Assembly (NCBI RefSeq): GCF_900455735.1
Contig: NZ_UAUI01000008.1
Location: 62,001-126,000, forward strand
Direction of reading: 5' to 3'
Source of the DNA: Rhodococcus wratislaviensis
GTDB lineage: Bacteria > Actinomycetota > Actinomycetes > Mycobacteriales > Mycobacteriaceae
Length of the DNA stretch: 64,000 nt
The translations under genes and the position numbers were made by a program. Below are positions 9,148 through 17,510 of the stretch, in pieces. Position 1 is the first letter of the stretch; each line of letters opens with the position of its first letter. The notes under the pieces are model-generated. The model ran no database searches. It was not told where the DNA came from and saw only the letters and a list, made by a program, of their open reading frames with translations.

Positions 9148-9678
9148 ATGAGTGATCGCGAGGATCTGGCCGCGTTGGTGCGTGAGCTGGCTGTTGTGCA
9201 CGGCAAGGTGACGTTGTCTTCGGGCAAGGAAGCCGACTACTACGTGGACCTTCGCCGCGCCACGCTGCATCACGAGGCGGGCCCGCTGATCGGGAAGCTG
9301 CTGCGTGAACTGGTGGCGGACTGGGATTTCGACGCCGTCGGCGGGCTGACGATGGGCGCCGACCCGGTGGCGATGGCCGTGATGCACGCTCCGGGCAGGC
9401 CGATCGATTCGTTCGTCGTGCGCAAGGCTGCGAAGGCGCACGGCATGCAGCGGCAGATCGAGGGACCGGACGTCGTCGGCAAGCGCGTCCTCGTCGTCGA
9501 GGACACCACCACCACGGGCAACTCTCCGCTCACGGCGGTGAAGGCGTTGCGTGACGTCGGGGCGATCGTCGTCGGTGTCGCGACCGTCGTCGACCGCGCG
9601 ACCGGTGCCGACGAGGTGATCGCGGCCGAGGGTCTCGAGTACCGTTCGCTCCTCGGCCTCCCCGACCTGAACCTCTGA
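9148..9678 (+). CDS. pyrE: orotate phosphoribosyltransferase
   Basis: A 176-residue type I phosphoribosyltransferase that makes orotidine 5'-phosphate from orotate and PRPP in UMP synthesis. The PRPP-binding signature VLVVEDTTTTGNS is near residue 112, and the N-terminal substrate segment FTLSSGKEADYYVDLR-like sequence (here VTLSSGKEADYYVDLR) is present. ATG 9148 gives the family length; a longer open frame upstream overlaps the SDR gene and is rejected. Order clpB, Rv0383c-like, pyrE matches M. tuberculosis, with one SDR gene inserted. A 40-nt hairpin follows 8 bases after the stop. Confidence 0.93.
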   Translation: MSDREDLAALVRELAVVHGKVTLSSGKEADYYVDLRRATLHHEAGPLIGKLLRELVADWDFDAVGGLTMGADPVAMAVMHAPGRPIDSFVVRKAAKAHGMQRQIEGPDVVGKRVLVVEDTTTTGNSPLTAVKALRDVGAIVVGVATVVDRATGADEVIAAEGLEYRSLLGLPDLNL

Positions 9679-9686
9679 CCACACAC

Positions 9687-9726
9687 GTGAGTGGCGAAGC
9701 GTGCCGGAGCACACTTCGCCACTCAC
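9687..9726. repeat. 40-nt GTGAGT/ACTCAC hairpin between convergent pyrE and MFS genes
   Basis: GTGAGTGGCGAAGCGTGC begins the element and GCACACTTCGCCACTCAC ends it, an 18-bp stem with one G-T type mismatch around a 4-nt loop. It differs from the copy at 57341 at a single base. Flanking ACGTGAG and CTCACGTGGGGG are also shared. Its position suggests bidirectional termination. Confidence 0.75.
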
Positions 9727-9735
9727 GTGGGGGTA

Positions 9736-10998
9736 TCAGTCGGCGTCGGCGGCCGTGACGGCCAATGCCTCCTCGACGCTGTGCGGTTCGGGATCGTGCT
9801 CGTCGACGTGGGCGAGGACCTTGCGGCCGGTCGCGAGCACGATGATCGCGGCGGCGGTGCACACAGCGCCGACCCAGAACGGCATGTGGATGTTGCTCTC
9901 ACCGAGCTTGCCCGCGACCCACGGTGCGGCGGCGCCACCGACGAAGCGGACGAAGCTGTACGCCGCCGACGCCGTCGACCGCTCGACGGGGGCGGAGATC
10001 ATCACGGTTTCGGTGATGAGCGTGTTGTTGACGCCGAGGAAGAGCCCGGCGAGCACGACCCCGACGACGAGCACGGCCTTGTTGTCGGTGAACGCGGCCA
10101 TCATGGCGAGATCGAGCGCGAACAGCGCGAGGGCGACCATCATCATCGGCAGGGTGCCGAAGCGCCGCTGCAGGCGCGGGGCGAGGAACACCGACGCGAC
10201 GGCCAGCGCGAGACCCCATCCGAAGAAGATGAATCCGATCGAGTACGTGCCCATGTCGAGGGGGAACGGCGTGTACGCGAGCAGTGTGAAGAAGCCGTAG
10301 TTGTAGAGCAGTGCGGTGATCGCGACGCTGAGCAGGCCGCGGTGGCGCAGGGCGAGGAACGGCGCGGCGATCGACGTGCGGTGCTCCGGCTTGGGTGCGG
10401 ACGGCAGCATCACCACGATGAGGATGAACGCGACGGCCATCAGGGCTGCGACGCCGAAGAACGGTGCGCGCCAGCTGATGTTGCCGAGGACACCGCCGAC
10501 CAGCGGGCCGACGGCGATGCCGATGCCCAGCGCGGCCTCGTAGAGGATGATGGCCCGCGCGACGCCGCCGCTGGCCGCGCCGACGATGGCGGCGAGCGCG
10601 GTGGCGATGAACAGGGCGTTGCCCAGTCCCCAGCCGGCGCGGAAGCCGACGATCTGGCCGATGGTGCCGGAGCTTCCTGCCAGCGCCGCGAACACGACGA
10701 TGACGGCAAGCCCGGTGAGGAGGGTCTTCTTGGCGCCGATCCGGCTCGACACCACGCCGGTGATGAGCATCGCGACACCGGTGACCAGCATGTAGCTGGT
10801 GAACAGCAGCGACACCTGGGACGGTGTCGCGTCCAGTTGCTCGCCGATCGGCTTGAGGATGGGGTCGACGAGCCCGATGCCCATGAACGCGATGACGCTG
10901 GCGAAGGCGACGGCCCACACCGACTTCGGCTGGTGGAGGAGACTCGGTGGCGCCTCACTGGATGTGCTGTTCGTGACGGTTGCGGTCGTGGTGCTCAC
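9736..10998 (-). CDS. MFS efflux transporter (DHA1-like)
   Basis: A 420-residue major facilitator with about 12 hydrophobic helices. The loop 2-3 motif SRIGAKKTLLTG matches MFS motif A, and GWGLGNALFIATALAAIVG and GIGIAVGPLVGG match the motif region of drug/H+ antiporters. The substrate is unknown. A GTG at 10998 is chosen because AAGGAGG lies 5 bases upstream; a GTG two codons earlier is possible. It follows a MarR gene by 40 bases on the same strand, which fits a repressor-pump operon. Confidence 0.87.
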   Translation of the reverse strand: MSTTTATVTNSTSSEAPPSLLHQPKSVWAVAFASVIAFMGIGLVDPILKPIGEQLDATPSQVSLLFTSYMLVTGVAMLITGVVSSRIGAKKTLLTGLAVIVVFAALAGSSGTIGQIVGFRAGWGLGNALFIATALAAIVGAASGGVARAIILYEAALGIGIAVGPLVGGVLGNISWRAPFFGVAALMAVAFILIVVMLPSAPKPEHRTSIAAPFLALRHRGLLSVAITALLYNYGFFTLLAYTPFPLDMGTYSIGFIFFGWGLALAVASVFLAPRLQRRFGTLPMMMVALALFALDLAMMAAFTDNKAVLVVGVVLAGLFLGVNNTLITETVMISAPVERSTASAAYSFVRFVGGAAAPWVAGKLGESNIHMPFWVGAVCTAAAIIVLATGRKVLAHVDEHDPEPHSVEEALAVTAADAD

Positions 10999-11038
10999 GG
11001 CCACCTCCTTCGATGTACGTCGGGGTGTGGATGGGTTG

Positions 11039-11479
11039 TCAGGAGCGGGCCGACGACTTGACGATCGAGCGCAGTTCCGACAGGCCCTGCGTCAGTCGTT
11101 CGAGTTGCTCGGGCTCGAGGTCCGCGAAGTGCGGGGCGAGTGCACCCGCGATCTCGTTGCGGGACACGGTCAGCCATTCGCGTCCCAGATCCGTGATGGA
11201 TACCCGGACTGCCCGGGCGTCCTCCGGATCGGGGCGGCGGGCCACGTATCCGCGATCGGCCAGCTTCTGGAGCAGTGCGGTCGCGGACGGTTGCGAGCAA
11301 CGGTCGATGCGGGCGAACTCGCTGACGCGTAGCTCGCCGTGGTCGTCGAGCAGGGCGAGGGCACGTGTCCACGGCCGGGGGTGAGCCTCGGATCCGAAGG
11401 AGCTCGCGAGCCTGGTGAATCGGTGAGAATTCGTGACCAAGTCGACGAGCAGGCTCTGCAGCCGCGTGTTGTCGTCCAT
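11039..11479 (-). CDS. MarR family transcriptional regulator
   Basis: A 146-residue winged-helix regulator. The helix-turn-helix is in ELRVSEFARIDRCSQPSATALLQKLADRGYV and the wing in RRPDPEDARAVRVSITDLG, both typical of MarR proteins that sense phenolic or toxic ligands. It precedes the MFS pump, so it probably represses its own operon. The start could be ATG 11479 or GTG 11488; there is no clear Shine-Dalgarno for either, so the transcript may be leaderless. An inverted repeat lies just upstream. Confidence 0.85.
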   Translation of the reverse strand: MDDNTRLQSLLVDLVTNSHRFTRLASSFGSEAHPRPWTRALALLDDHGELRVSEFARIDRCSQPSATALLQKLADRGYVARRPDPEDARAVRVSITDLGREWLTVSRNEIAGALAPHFADLEPEQLERLTQGLSELRSIVKSSARS

Positions 11480-11489
11480 GGCAAACACA

Positions 11490-11514
11490 TTACATAGGCT
11501 AACTAATTATGTAA
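11490..11514 (-). promoter_or_regulatory. candidate MarR operator
   Basis: TTACATA (11490-11496) and TATGTAA (11508-11514) form a perfect inverted repeat with an 11-base centre, in an unusually AT-rich patch immediately before the MarR start. A palindrome at this place is usual for MarR autoregulation. The repeat overlaps possible -10 hexamers. Confidence 0.55.
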
Positions 11515-11531
11515 ACCCAATGAAGTACCGC

Positions 11532-11578
11532 GCGGCCCGCATCCGCCCCCGGCATCGCGACGGCGGGGTGCGGGCCGC
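11532..11578. terminator. GC-rich hairpin after the SRPBCC/BVMO operon
   Basis: GCGGCCCGCA at 11532-11541 pairs with TGCGGGCCGC at 11569-11578, and inner CCGCC/GGCGG can extend the stem. It sits 6 bases past the stop of the minus-strand SRPBCC gene. Confidence 0.55.
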
Positions 11579-11583
11579 GAAGG

Positions 11584-12039
11584 TCAGGACGAGTGCTTCG
11601 CGCCCTGTTCGACCTGGCGCCGCAGGGTGGCGTCGGTGTGGCGGATCGCCTGCGCGACGAAGGGCTCGATGATCTTGCCGAGCGCCTTACCTGCGAGTCC
11701 GCCGGGCAGGTCGTAGTGGAAGTCGACCGTCAGGCGGGTCTCGGTTTCGCCGACCGCCTCGAACTGCCACCGAGACCGGGTGTACAGGCCGTCGATCGAT
11801 TCGAGCTCGATCACCGAATTGCGTTCCCATCCGGTGACCTTCACCACGGAGCCGAGAGTCTTGGGGCCGACCTTCATCGCGGCGTCGTAGACCGCGCCGA
11901 GTCCCCGATCCTGGTCGCCGATCGGATCGAACTTCGTGATCCCGAACATCCAGGACGGGACGTGGCGATAGTCGTCCACGTAGTCGAACGCGGCCGCGAC
12001 CGGTGCGCCGGCGAGGGCAGTGTGATGGATCTCGATCAT
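11584..12039 (-). CDS. SRPBCC family protein (START-like)
   Basis: A 151-residue polyketide cyclase/SRPBCC fold protein with the N-terminal strand IEIHHTALAGAPVAAAFDYVDD and the long C-terminal helix AIRHTDATLRRQVEQG that closes the hydrophobic cavity. Such proteins bind or transform hydrophobic ligands; no catalytic residue is recognisable. It overlaps the stop of the upstream monooxygenase by 4 bases (ATGA), so the two are translated together. It may bind the monooxygenase substrate or product, which is inference. Confidence 0.8.
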   Translation of the reverse strand: MIEIHHTALAGAPVAAAFDYVDDYRHVPSWMFGITKFDPIGDQDRGLGAVYDAAMKVGPKTLGSVVKVTGWERNSVIELESIDGLYTRSRWQFEAVGETETRLTVDFHYDLPGGLAGKALGKIIEPFVAQAIRHTDATLRRQVEQGAKHSS

Positions 12040-13583
12040 CGTGACTTTCCTGAGGGGTGGAGGGCGGGGGACTGTTCTGTCCGGTACGGCCGGATGGCGT
12101 AGTTCTCTAGGTCGAACCGGGCGAGGCGACGGCGCAGGGACCCGGTGGACCAGGGCCAGGCGGCGAAGTTCCTGCCGTCGGCGTCGAGGTAGTAGCTACT
12201 GCAACCGCCATTGTTGAAGACGGTCGGCTCCAGACCCTTCTGCACCGCGTCGTTGAACCGGCGGAACGGCTGAGCGCGCACCTCGAGCACTTCGATGCCC
12301 TGCCGCTCCGCCTTGGTGAGTCCGTCGATCACGTAGTCGAGCTGGGTCTCGGCCAGTCCGAGAAACGAGTTGTACACCAGGATGTTCGGGCCGAGCATGA
12401 TGTAGGCGTTCGGTGCGCCGGGGGTCGTGGTGGCCAGGTAGGCCTCGGGGCTCTTCGACCACTTCGCGGACAGCAGTGTTCCGTCGCGTCCGCGGATCCG
12501 GCTCGCGATCGGCGGATGACTCACGTCGAAGCCGGTGCCGAAGATGATGACGTCGACCTCGCGGCGGGTGCCGTCGGCTCCGACGACCACGCGACCGTCG
12601 ACCTCGGCGAGGGCGTGCGGAATCAGCTCGACGTTGCTCTTCGTCAGTGCCGGGAGATACGTGTTGGACAGCAGGAGGCGTTTGCACCCCAGCGTGAAGT
12701 TCGGTGTCAGGGCCGCGCGAAGTGCCGGGTCCGGCACCTGCCTTGCGAGCCAGCGGGTACCGAGGGGGTTGAGGAGCCGGGCGGTACGTTCGCGGCGCAT
12801 CGCCAGGGTGAGTGTCCGCAGGACGACGTCGAGGAGCCGCCGGAACGCGCGCTGCACCGCGGGCACCCGTGCGAAGACCCACTGGGCGACCCGGGGGAAC
12901 GGAAAGTCCAGGCGCGGCACCACCCACGCCGGGGTGCGCTGGAAGACGTACAACTCCTCGACGTCCGGCTGGATCTCGGGGATGAACTGGACCGCGGACG
13001 CGCCGGTACCCACGACCGCGACCCTCTTTCCGGTGAGGTCGACGTCGTGGTTCCAGCGGGCGGAGTGGAAGATCTCGCCGTCGAAGCGGTCGATTCCGGG
13101 GACGGCAGGAGTGCTCGGTTCGGTGATGGGCCCCGCCGCGAAGATCACGTGCTGGGCCACGATCGTGCCGCGGCTGGTGTCGAGGACCCAGCGGCGGCGC
13201 TCGTCGGACCATGCGGCTTCGTGGAGTTCGGTCTGCATCGCGATCCTGGACTGCAGACCGAACGTGTCGACGGTGTCCTCGATGTAGGACAGCAGTTCCG
13301 GTTGCAGTGCGAAATTGCTGCGCCACCGCGGATTGGGGTGGAAGGAGAACGAGTACACGGGAGCGGGGATGTCGACACCGCACCCGGGGTAGGTGTTCTC
13401 GCGCCACACGCCCCCGACGCGATCGGACTTCTCCAGGACGACGAAGTCCGTGATGCCCGCACGTTCGAGCTTGACCGCGGCGGCGATCCCGGACAGTCCG
13501 GCGCCGACCACGACGACGCGGAGGTGCCGCTCGTCTCCGCTGCCGTCGGGTGCGGCGGAGGGCTGACTGGTTGTCGCTGTCAT
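12036..13583 (-). CDS. Baeyer-Villiger-type flavin monooxygenase
   Basis: A 515-residue class B flavoprotein monooxygenase. The FAD Rossmann motif VGAGLSGIAAA is near residue 27. The Baeyer-Villiger fingerprint FxGxxxHxxxW is present as FDGEIFHSARW near residue 160. The NADPH motif VVGTGASAVQF follows, and GTGF DVSH is near residue 350. Such enzymes oxidise ketones to esters or lactones, or act on aldehydes and heteroatoms; the substrate is unknown. ATG 13583 follows GGGAAG, and the long open frame upstream is not coding. It is translationally coupled to the SRPBCC gene. Confidence 0.9.
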   Translation of the reverse strand: MTATTSQPSAAPDGSGDERHLRVVVVGAGLSGIAAAVKLERAGITDFVVLEKSDRVGGVWRENTYPGCGVDIPAPVYSFSFHPNPRWRSNFALQPELLSYIEDTVDTFGLQSRIAMQTELHEAAWSDERRRWVLDTSRGTIVAQHVIFAAGPITEPSTPAVPGIDRFDGEIFHSARWNHDVDLTGKRVAVVGTGASAVQFIPEIQPDVEELYVFQRTPAWVVPRLDFPFPRVAQWVFARVPAVQRAFRRLLDVVLRTLTLAMRRERTARLLNPLGTRWLARQVPDPALRAALTPNFTLGCKRLLLSNTYLPALTKSNVELIPHALAEVDGRVVVGADGTRREVDVIIFGTGFDVSHPPIASRIRGRDGTLLSAKWSKSPEAYLATTTPGAPNAYIMLGPNILVYNSFLGLAETQLDYVIDGLTKAERQGIEVLEVRAQPFRRFNDAVQKGLEPTVFNNGGCSSYYLDADGRNFAAWPWSTGSLRRRLARFDLENYAIRPYRTEQSPALHPSGKSR

Positions 13584-13668
13584 GGCTACTTCCCTGGGCG
13601 GATATGGAACCGTCGACGTCAGTCTAGTTAACTGAGACGCCGTGTCACAGTAAAAGGAAGAAGGCGCG

Positions 13669-13797
13669 TTGGCAAGCAACCCTGTGTTCTGGACGCCGCG
13701 GCTCGACGCGCTGGCCACCGAGATCGCGCGCGGGCGCCGCGAGAAACGACTGTCCGGCGAGGACGGAAGCGACACGACACGAGGGAGCGATCGATGA
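13669..13797 (+). CDS. small ORF, possible ArsR C-terminal remnant or leader peptide
   Basis: A 42-residue ORF starts at TTG 13669 behind a strong Shine-Dalgarno AAGGAAGAAGG. Its TGA overlaps the ATG of the following SRPBCC gene, an arrangement typical of translational coupling. The peptide segment FWTPRLDALATEIARGRREKR resembles the C-terminal end of ArsR regulators that commonly precede AHSA1 genes, but no helix-turn-helix precedes it. It may be a leader, a decayed regulator, or chance. Confidence 0.4.
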   Translation: MASNPVFWTPRLDALATEIARGRREKRLSGEDGSDTTRGSDR

Positions 13798-14438
13798 TCG
13801 ACGTGAAGGAACAGATCAACGCGGTACGCCGGTCGGTGGGCAGCCGGACACTCGAGGCGGGCGAGGCCCGCACCGTGACGATCGGTCAGACCTACGACGC
13901 CACCGTCGAGGAAGTGTGGGAGGCCTGCACCACCGCCGAGCGAATCCCGCGGTGGTTCCTCCCGGTGACGGGTGACCTGCGCCTGCACGGTCGCTACCAG
14001 CTCGAAGGCAACGCCGGCGGCGAGATCCTCACTTGCGACCCGCCGAACGGATTCACCGCGACCTGGGAGTACGGCGGCGACGTCAGCTGGATCGATGTGT
14101 CCTTCACCGGCGACCCGGCCGGGGGTACCCGTTTCGAACTCCAGCACACGGCGCACGTCGACGACAAGTTCTGGGACGAGTACGGGCCCGGAGCGGCAGG
14201 TGTCGGCTGGGAACTCGGGGTCATGGGGCTGTACTTGCATCTGCGGTCGGGGGAGTCGATGGACCCGAAGGAGAGTGAGGCCTGGTCGATGACCGGCGAG
14301 GGTAAGGAGTTCATCACGGCGAGCAGCGAGAAGTGGCGGGACGCGAGCATCGCGTTCGGTACGCCGGAGGGTGCGGCGACCGCGGCAGGTGATCGCACGA
14401 CCGCGTTCTACACGGGAGCCGGCACCGAGGCGGGCTGA
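13794..14438 (+). CDS. SRPBCC/AHSA1 domain protein
   Basis: A 214-residue protein whose central domain (about residues 25-160) is an activator-of-Hsp90-homologue 1-like SRPBCC fold. Key segments are YDATVEEVWEACTTAERIPRW and GDLRLHGRYQLEGNAGGEIL. The function in bacteria is usually ligand binding or stress-related and is not known here. It begins with an ATG overlapping the stop of a 42-residue ORF, and is divergent from the Baeyer-Villiger operon. A DUF1992 gene follows by 16 bases. Confidence 0.82.
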   Translation: MIDVKEQINAVRRSVGSRTLEAGEARTVTIGQTYDATVEEVWEACTTAERIPRWFLPVTGDLRLHGRYQLEGNAGGEILTCDPPNGFTATWEYGGDVSWIDVSFTGDPAGGTRFELQHTAHVDDKFWDEYGPGAAGVGWELGVMGLYLHLRSGESMDPKESEAWSMTGEGKEFITASSEKWRDASIAFGTPEGAATAAGDRTTAFYTGAGTEAG

Positions 14439-14454
14439 TCCGGGTCCTGGAAGA

Positions 14455-14952
14455 ATGGCGTTCGTGACCGAGCGCAAACCTCCCGGGGTGAGCTTCGAGA
14501 GCTGGATCGACAAGCAGATCCGGCTTGCGCAGGAGCGCGGCGACTTCGACGATCTCCCCGGTGCGGGCAAGCCGATTCCGGCGGGCGATGTCGACGACGA
14601 ACTGTGGTGGGTGAAGAACTACCTCCGGCGCGAGAATCTGCCCAGCGACTCGCTGCTCCCCACGCCGCTGCAGTTGCGGAAGGAGATCGAGCGGCTGCCC
14701 GACACGATCCGCGGGCTGCCGTCCGAGCGGGCGGTGCGGGATGTGGTGGCCCAGCTCAACCTGCAGATCGTCGCCTGGTTGCGGGTGCCCTCGGGTCCCC
14801 GGATTCCGGTGAGTCCGGTCGACGCGGACGAGGTCGTCGCGACGTGGCGGCAGCAGAATCAGCCGACGCGGAAGCCGCCGGTGGCGGCGCCCGCCGATCC
14901 CGAGTCGGATCCGCGGCGGGCGGGCAGGCGGTGGTGGCGGCGGAAACGGTGA
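14455..14952 (+). CDS. DUF1992 (DnaJ homologue subfamily C member 28-like) protein
   Basis: A 165-residue protein. The N-terminal half has the family core ESWIDKQIRLAQERGDFDDLPGAGKP followed by DDELWWVKNYLRREN, which defines DUF1992. The C-terminus is a Pro/Arg-rich basic tail. The function is unknown; the family is named after eukaryotic DNAJC28, but no J domain is present. ATG 14455 has GGAAGA almost adjacent; GTG 14464 is an alternative start. It is convergent with benE, 4 bases apart. Confidence 0.8.
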   Translation: MAFVTERKPPGVSFESWIDKQIRLAQERGDFDDLPGAGKPIPAGDVDDELWWVKNYLRRENLPSDSLLPTPLQLRKEIERLPDTIRGLPSERAVRDVVAQLNLQIVAWLRVPSGPRIPVSPVDADEVVATWRQQNQPTRKPPVAAPADPESDPRRAGRRWWRRKR

Positions 14953-14956
14953 CGGA

Positions 14957-16225
14957 TCAGTCCTTCCGGAAATCGCCCGATTCCATCACCCGGGACACGA
15001 GCAGTCCGGCGATCAGCCCCCAGAACGCGGCCCCGATGTTGAGGAACTGCACGTTCGACACGGTCACGAGGAAGGTCACGAGCGCGCCCAACGTGTGCCG
15101 GGAGCTGAACGCGGCGACGAACGAACCCTGCAGCGCCCGGAGCATCGCGAGCCCGCCGAGCGTCGCGACGAACGCCACCGGGGTGGCCAGCATCAGCTGA
15201 ACGAACAGCGGCGCGAACAGGCCGACGACCATGGCGAGCACTCCGCAGACGACGGCCGCCGTGTACTGCCTGGTGCGCTGCCCCGACGCCACCAGCAGGG
15301 CGTTGGTCGGACCCGTCAGGCACGTCGAGACGGCTCCGACGGCGGAGGTGGCGAGGGACCAGGCCCCGCACAGGACGGTGCCGATGTTCATCGGCGGCTT
15401 GTGGCCGGCGGACGTCAGCACCGCCGCGCCCTGACCGTTCTGCACGACGATGACCGTGATCGCCAGCGGCACGACCAGCTCGGTGATCGCCTGCCAGGTG
15501 AACTGCGGAGCCTGGAACATCGGTGCCGCGATCCACGGCGTACCCGAGCCGGTGGGGTGGAAGCGGCCGGTGACCGCGACCGCGGCCGCCCCGACGAGCA
15601 GTGCGCCGAGGATCGGGGGCATCCACCGGCCGAACGCGGCGCGCGATGCCAGGACGACGAAGACGACGACCATCGGAACGGCCACGGCCGCATCGGTTCC
15701 CACGGCGTGGACCAGGTCGGTGCCGAACTTCAGGAAGACGCCGGCCACCATGGCCATGACGATCGGCATCGGGAGCATCGCCATCACCTGACGCACGCGC
15801 CCGGTCAGTCCGAGGGCGAGGATCACGAGCCCGGTCACCAGGAACGCGCCGAGCACTTCCGGCCACGACAGGTGGGTGAGCGAGCCGCCGACGATGATCG
15901 TGCCGGGAATCGTCCAGAAGAACGCGAGCGGCTGGCGGTACAGCCAGCTGGCGAGGGCGGTCAGGATGCCGTTGAGGAAGAAGACGCCGAAGATCCACGA
16001 CGCCATCTGCTGGGGCGACAGTCCGCCCGCGGAGCCGGCGGCCAGGATCACGGCCACGGGACCCGTCGCGGAGAAGATCAGCCCGATCAGCCCGTTGGCG
16101 GCGTAGGTGCCGCCGAGGTCGCCGATCAGGCGGCGCGGGCCCGCAGGCGGCCACGGCGGTCGTTCGAAGCGAGGGGGACGAGTCTGCACGTCTTCGCTGC
16201 GAGTCGGTTCCTCGGTGGTCGTCAT
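14957..16225 (-). CDS. benE: benzoate/H+ symporter, BenE family
   Basis: A 422-residue integral membrane protein with about 12 hydrophobic segments. The family core is visible in GLIFSATGPVAVILAAG, the NG..L..P...TA NGQG AAVL segment (VVQNGQGAAVLTSAG) and VSTCLTGPTNALL. BenE proteins import benzoate, and rhodococci use it as a carbon source. No ben or cat catabolic gene is adjacent, so the true substrate may be another aromatic acid. ATG 16225 is preceded by GGAAGG; two extra N-terminal starts are less likely. Confidence 0.85.
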   Translation of the reverse strand: MTTTEEPTRSEDVQTRPPRFERPPWPPAGPRRLIGDLGGTYAANGLIGLIFSATGPVAVILAAGSAGGLSPQQMASWIFGVFFLNGILTALASWLYRQPLAFFWTIPGTIIVGGSLTHLSWPEVLGAFLVTGLVILALGLTGRVRQVMAMLPMPIVMAMVAGVFLKFGTDLVHAVGTDAAVAVPMVVVFVVLASRAAFGRWMPPILGALLVGAAAVAVTGRFHPTGSGTPWIAAPMFQAPQFTWQAITELVVPLAITVIVVQNGQGAAVLTSAGHKPPMNIGTVLCGAWSLATSAVGAVSTCLTGPTNALLVASGQRTRQYTAAVVCGVLAMVVGLFAPLFVQLMLATPVAFVATLGGLAMLRALQGSFVAAFSSRHTLGALVTFLVTVSNVQFLNIGAAFWGLIAGLLVSRVMESGDFRKD

Positions 16226-16468
16226 GAGGCCTTCCTGCTCGGGCAATGCTCACTGCGTACGCAGAGCGGGCGTGCATATCGCAATGCGTACATGATGGGT
16301 GTGGTGTGGATCATAACCACTCGCGTCCGGGGGTCCCACGTCGGGCCGTCGAACCCTGGGTGGGCGCTTTCCATCCCTGGGGGGAACGACACTCGGGCGG
16401 TATCGCGGCAGACTCGAAAGCGTCGACCCGACACCACCCGCACCGACGACCATGCGAGGAAGGGCCAC

Positions 16469-16762
16469 ATGGCTGAACTCACCCGAATTCCCCGAGAGCG
16501 ACGCGCCGCGTACGCACGGCGCCCCACAGTGGCACCGGAAGCCCAACCACGATGCGCCGTCGAACGCACATCGACGTTCCTGGCCTACGGCCTGCTCGCG
16601 TTGTTCGGCGGGCTCGGCATCTTCGGAACGATCTGCTCGGTCGATGCCATCCCGGACGGCGCGCGGATCGCCGTCGTCCAGACGACGCCGACGCAGTCGC
16701 ACCCGCTCGATCTGCCGCATCCGGCACCGGACACTCCCGAGCCCACCCCCGCCGGGGTCTGA
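16469..16762 (+). CDS. small single-pass membrane protein
   Basis: A 97-residue protein of unknown function. Residues 1-35 are basic, a hydrophobic helix spans about 36-57 (TFLAYGLLALFGGLGIFGTICS), and the exposed C-terminus is Pro/Thr-rich. The ATG has a good Shine-Dalgarno AGGAAGGG. It is convergent with the ScbR-like regulator, whose stop is 4 bases away. The 243 bases between it and benE hold a TGCGTACGCA palindrome at 16254-16263 and a related TGCGTACA at 16285, possible operator half-sites; nothing else is recognised there. Confidence 0.65.
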   Translation: MAELTRIPRERRAAYARRPTVAPEAQPRCAVERTSTFLAYGLLALFGGLGIFGTICSVDAIPDGARIAVVQTTPTQSHPLDLPHPAPDTPEPTPAGV

Positions 16763-16766
16763 GCCT

Positions 16767-17408
16767 CTAGGAGGCGACGTCGTCGCGCAGCGCCGCGAGT
16801 TCGAGCAGCCGGGGCAACATGTCCGGCGACGCGATCGAGGGCAGGAGCAGGGCCCACATGTCGGCCAGCCGCTCGTACAGGTCGGAACGTCCGGTCAGTG
16901 CCTCGGACACCAATTGCATGCCCGTGAACGAACTGACTAGGAACCGGGCGAGTGCGACGGGGTCGACGGTCGCGCGCAGTTCACCCGCCTCCCGGGCCTT
17001 GCCCGCGAGCGCGACGAGGGTGTCGGTCCAGTCGATGTAGGGATCGGTGGCCGGGCCGCGGGACGTACCGAGTTCCAGCGTGAGTCGCACACCCGCTCGC
17101 ACGATCGGCTCGGTCAGCAGCTGGCGCGCCATCTCCTTGGCGCACAACAGGATCGCCTCCATCGGTGACTGTGCCGTCGCGAGCACTCGCTGCGCCGCCA
17201 GCATCGCCATGGCGTGCTGTTCCTTGATCACCGCCCAGGCGAGCGCTTCCTTGGACTCGAAATGAAAGTACAAGGCGCCCTTCGTCACGTCGGCATAGGA
17301 GAGGATCCCGCTCAGGCTCGCGCCGCCGTACCCGAGCTTCTCGAAGCTCAGTGCCGCACCCTCGAGTACCTGATGGCGGGTGGCTGCCGCGCGCGCCTGC
17401 TTTGCCAT
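16767..17408 (-). CDS. TetR family regulator, gamma-butyrolactone receptor (ScbR/ArpA)-like
   Basis: A 213-residue TetR-type regulator. The DNA-binding domain has ATRHQVLEGAALSFEKLGYGGASL followed by GALYFHFESKEALAWAVI, the signature of ScbR/ArpA gamma-butyrolactone receptors, which derepress targets on binding the autoinducer. Ligand residues cannot be judged by eye. No afsA/gblA synthase gene is in the window. The start may be ATG 17408 or GTG 17411; GAGG lies upstream. The regulator is divergent from the lysoplasmalogenase-like gene, with about 100 bases between. Confidence 0.8.
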   Translation of the reverse strand: MAKQARAAATRHQVLEGAALSFEKLGYGGASLSGILSYADVTKGALYFHFESKEALAWAVIKEQHAMAMLAAQRVLATAQSPMEAILLCAKEMARQLLTEPIVRAGVRLTLELGTSRGPATDPYIDWTDTLVALAGKAREAGELRATVDPVALARFLVSSFTGMQLVSEALTGRSDLYERLADMWALLLPSIASPDMLPRLLELAALRDDVAS

Positions 17409-17510
17409 CACCTGTGCCTCACAATCGCGGATTCTCCGTCGCGTCCACTCTCAAGTCAACCACTCTTCGGGCCGGTAACCTCGGCACGTCCGCAAGTGTG
17501 GGAGGAAGAC

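Noticed and set aside
9678..9730. Short peptides starting MSGEVCSGTLRHS or MAKRAGAHFATHV read from hairpin elements
   Set aside because: Similar peptides occur wherever a 40-nt GTGAGT hairpin is read through. They are by-products of the palindromes, not genes.
13584..14570. Extended N-terminus of the Baeyer-Villiger monooxygenase
   Set aside because: The open frame continues upstream over the divergent SRPBCC gene, but ATG 13583 has a ribosome site and directly precedes the FAD motif.
16226..16468. Possible extra gene in the benE upstream gap
   Set aside because: An open frame exists, but it lacks a start with a ribosome site before ATG 16469 and shows no domain; only TGCGTACGCA-type sites are visible.
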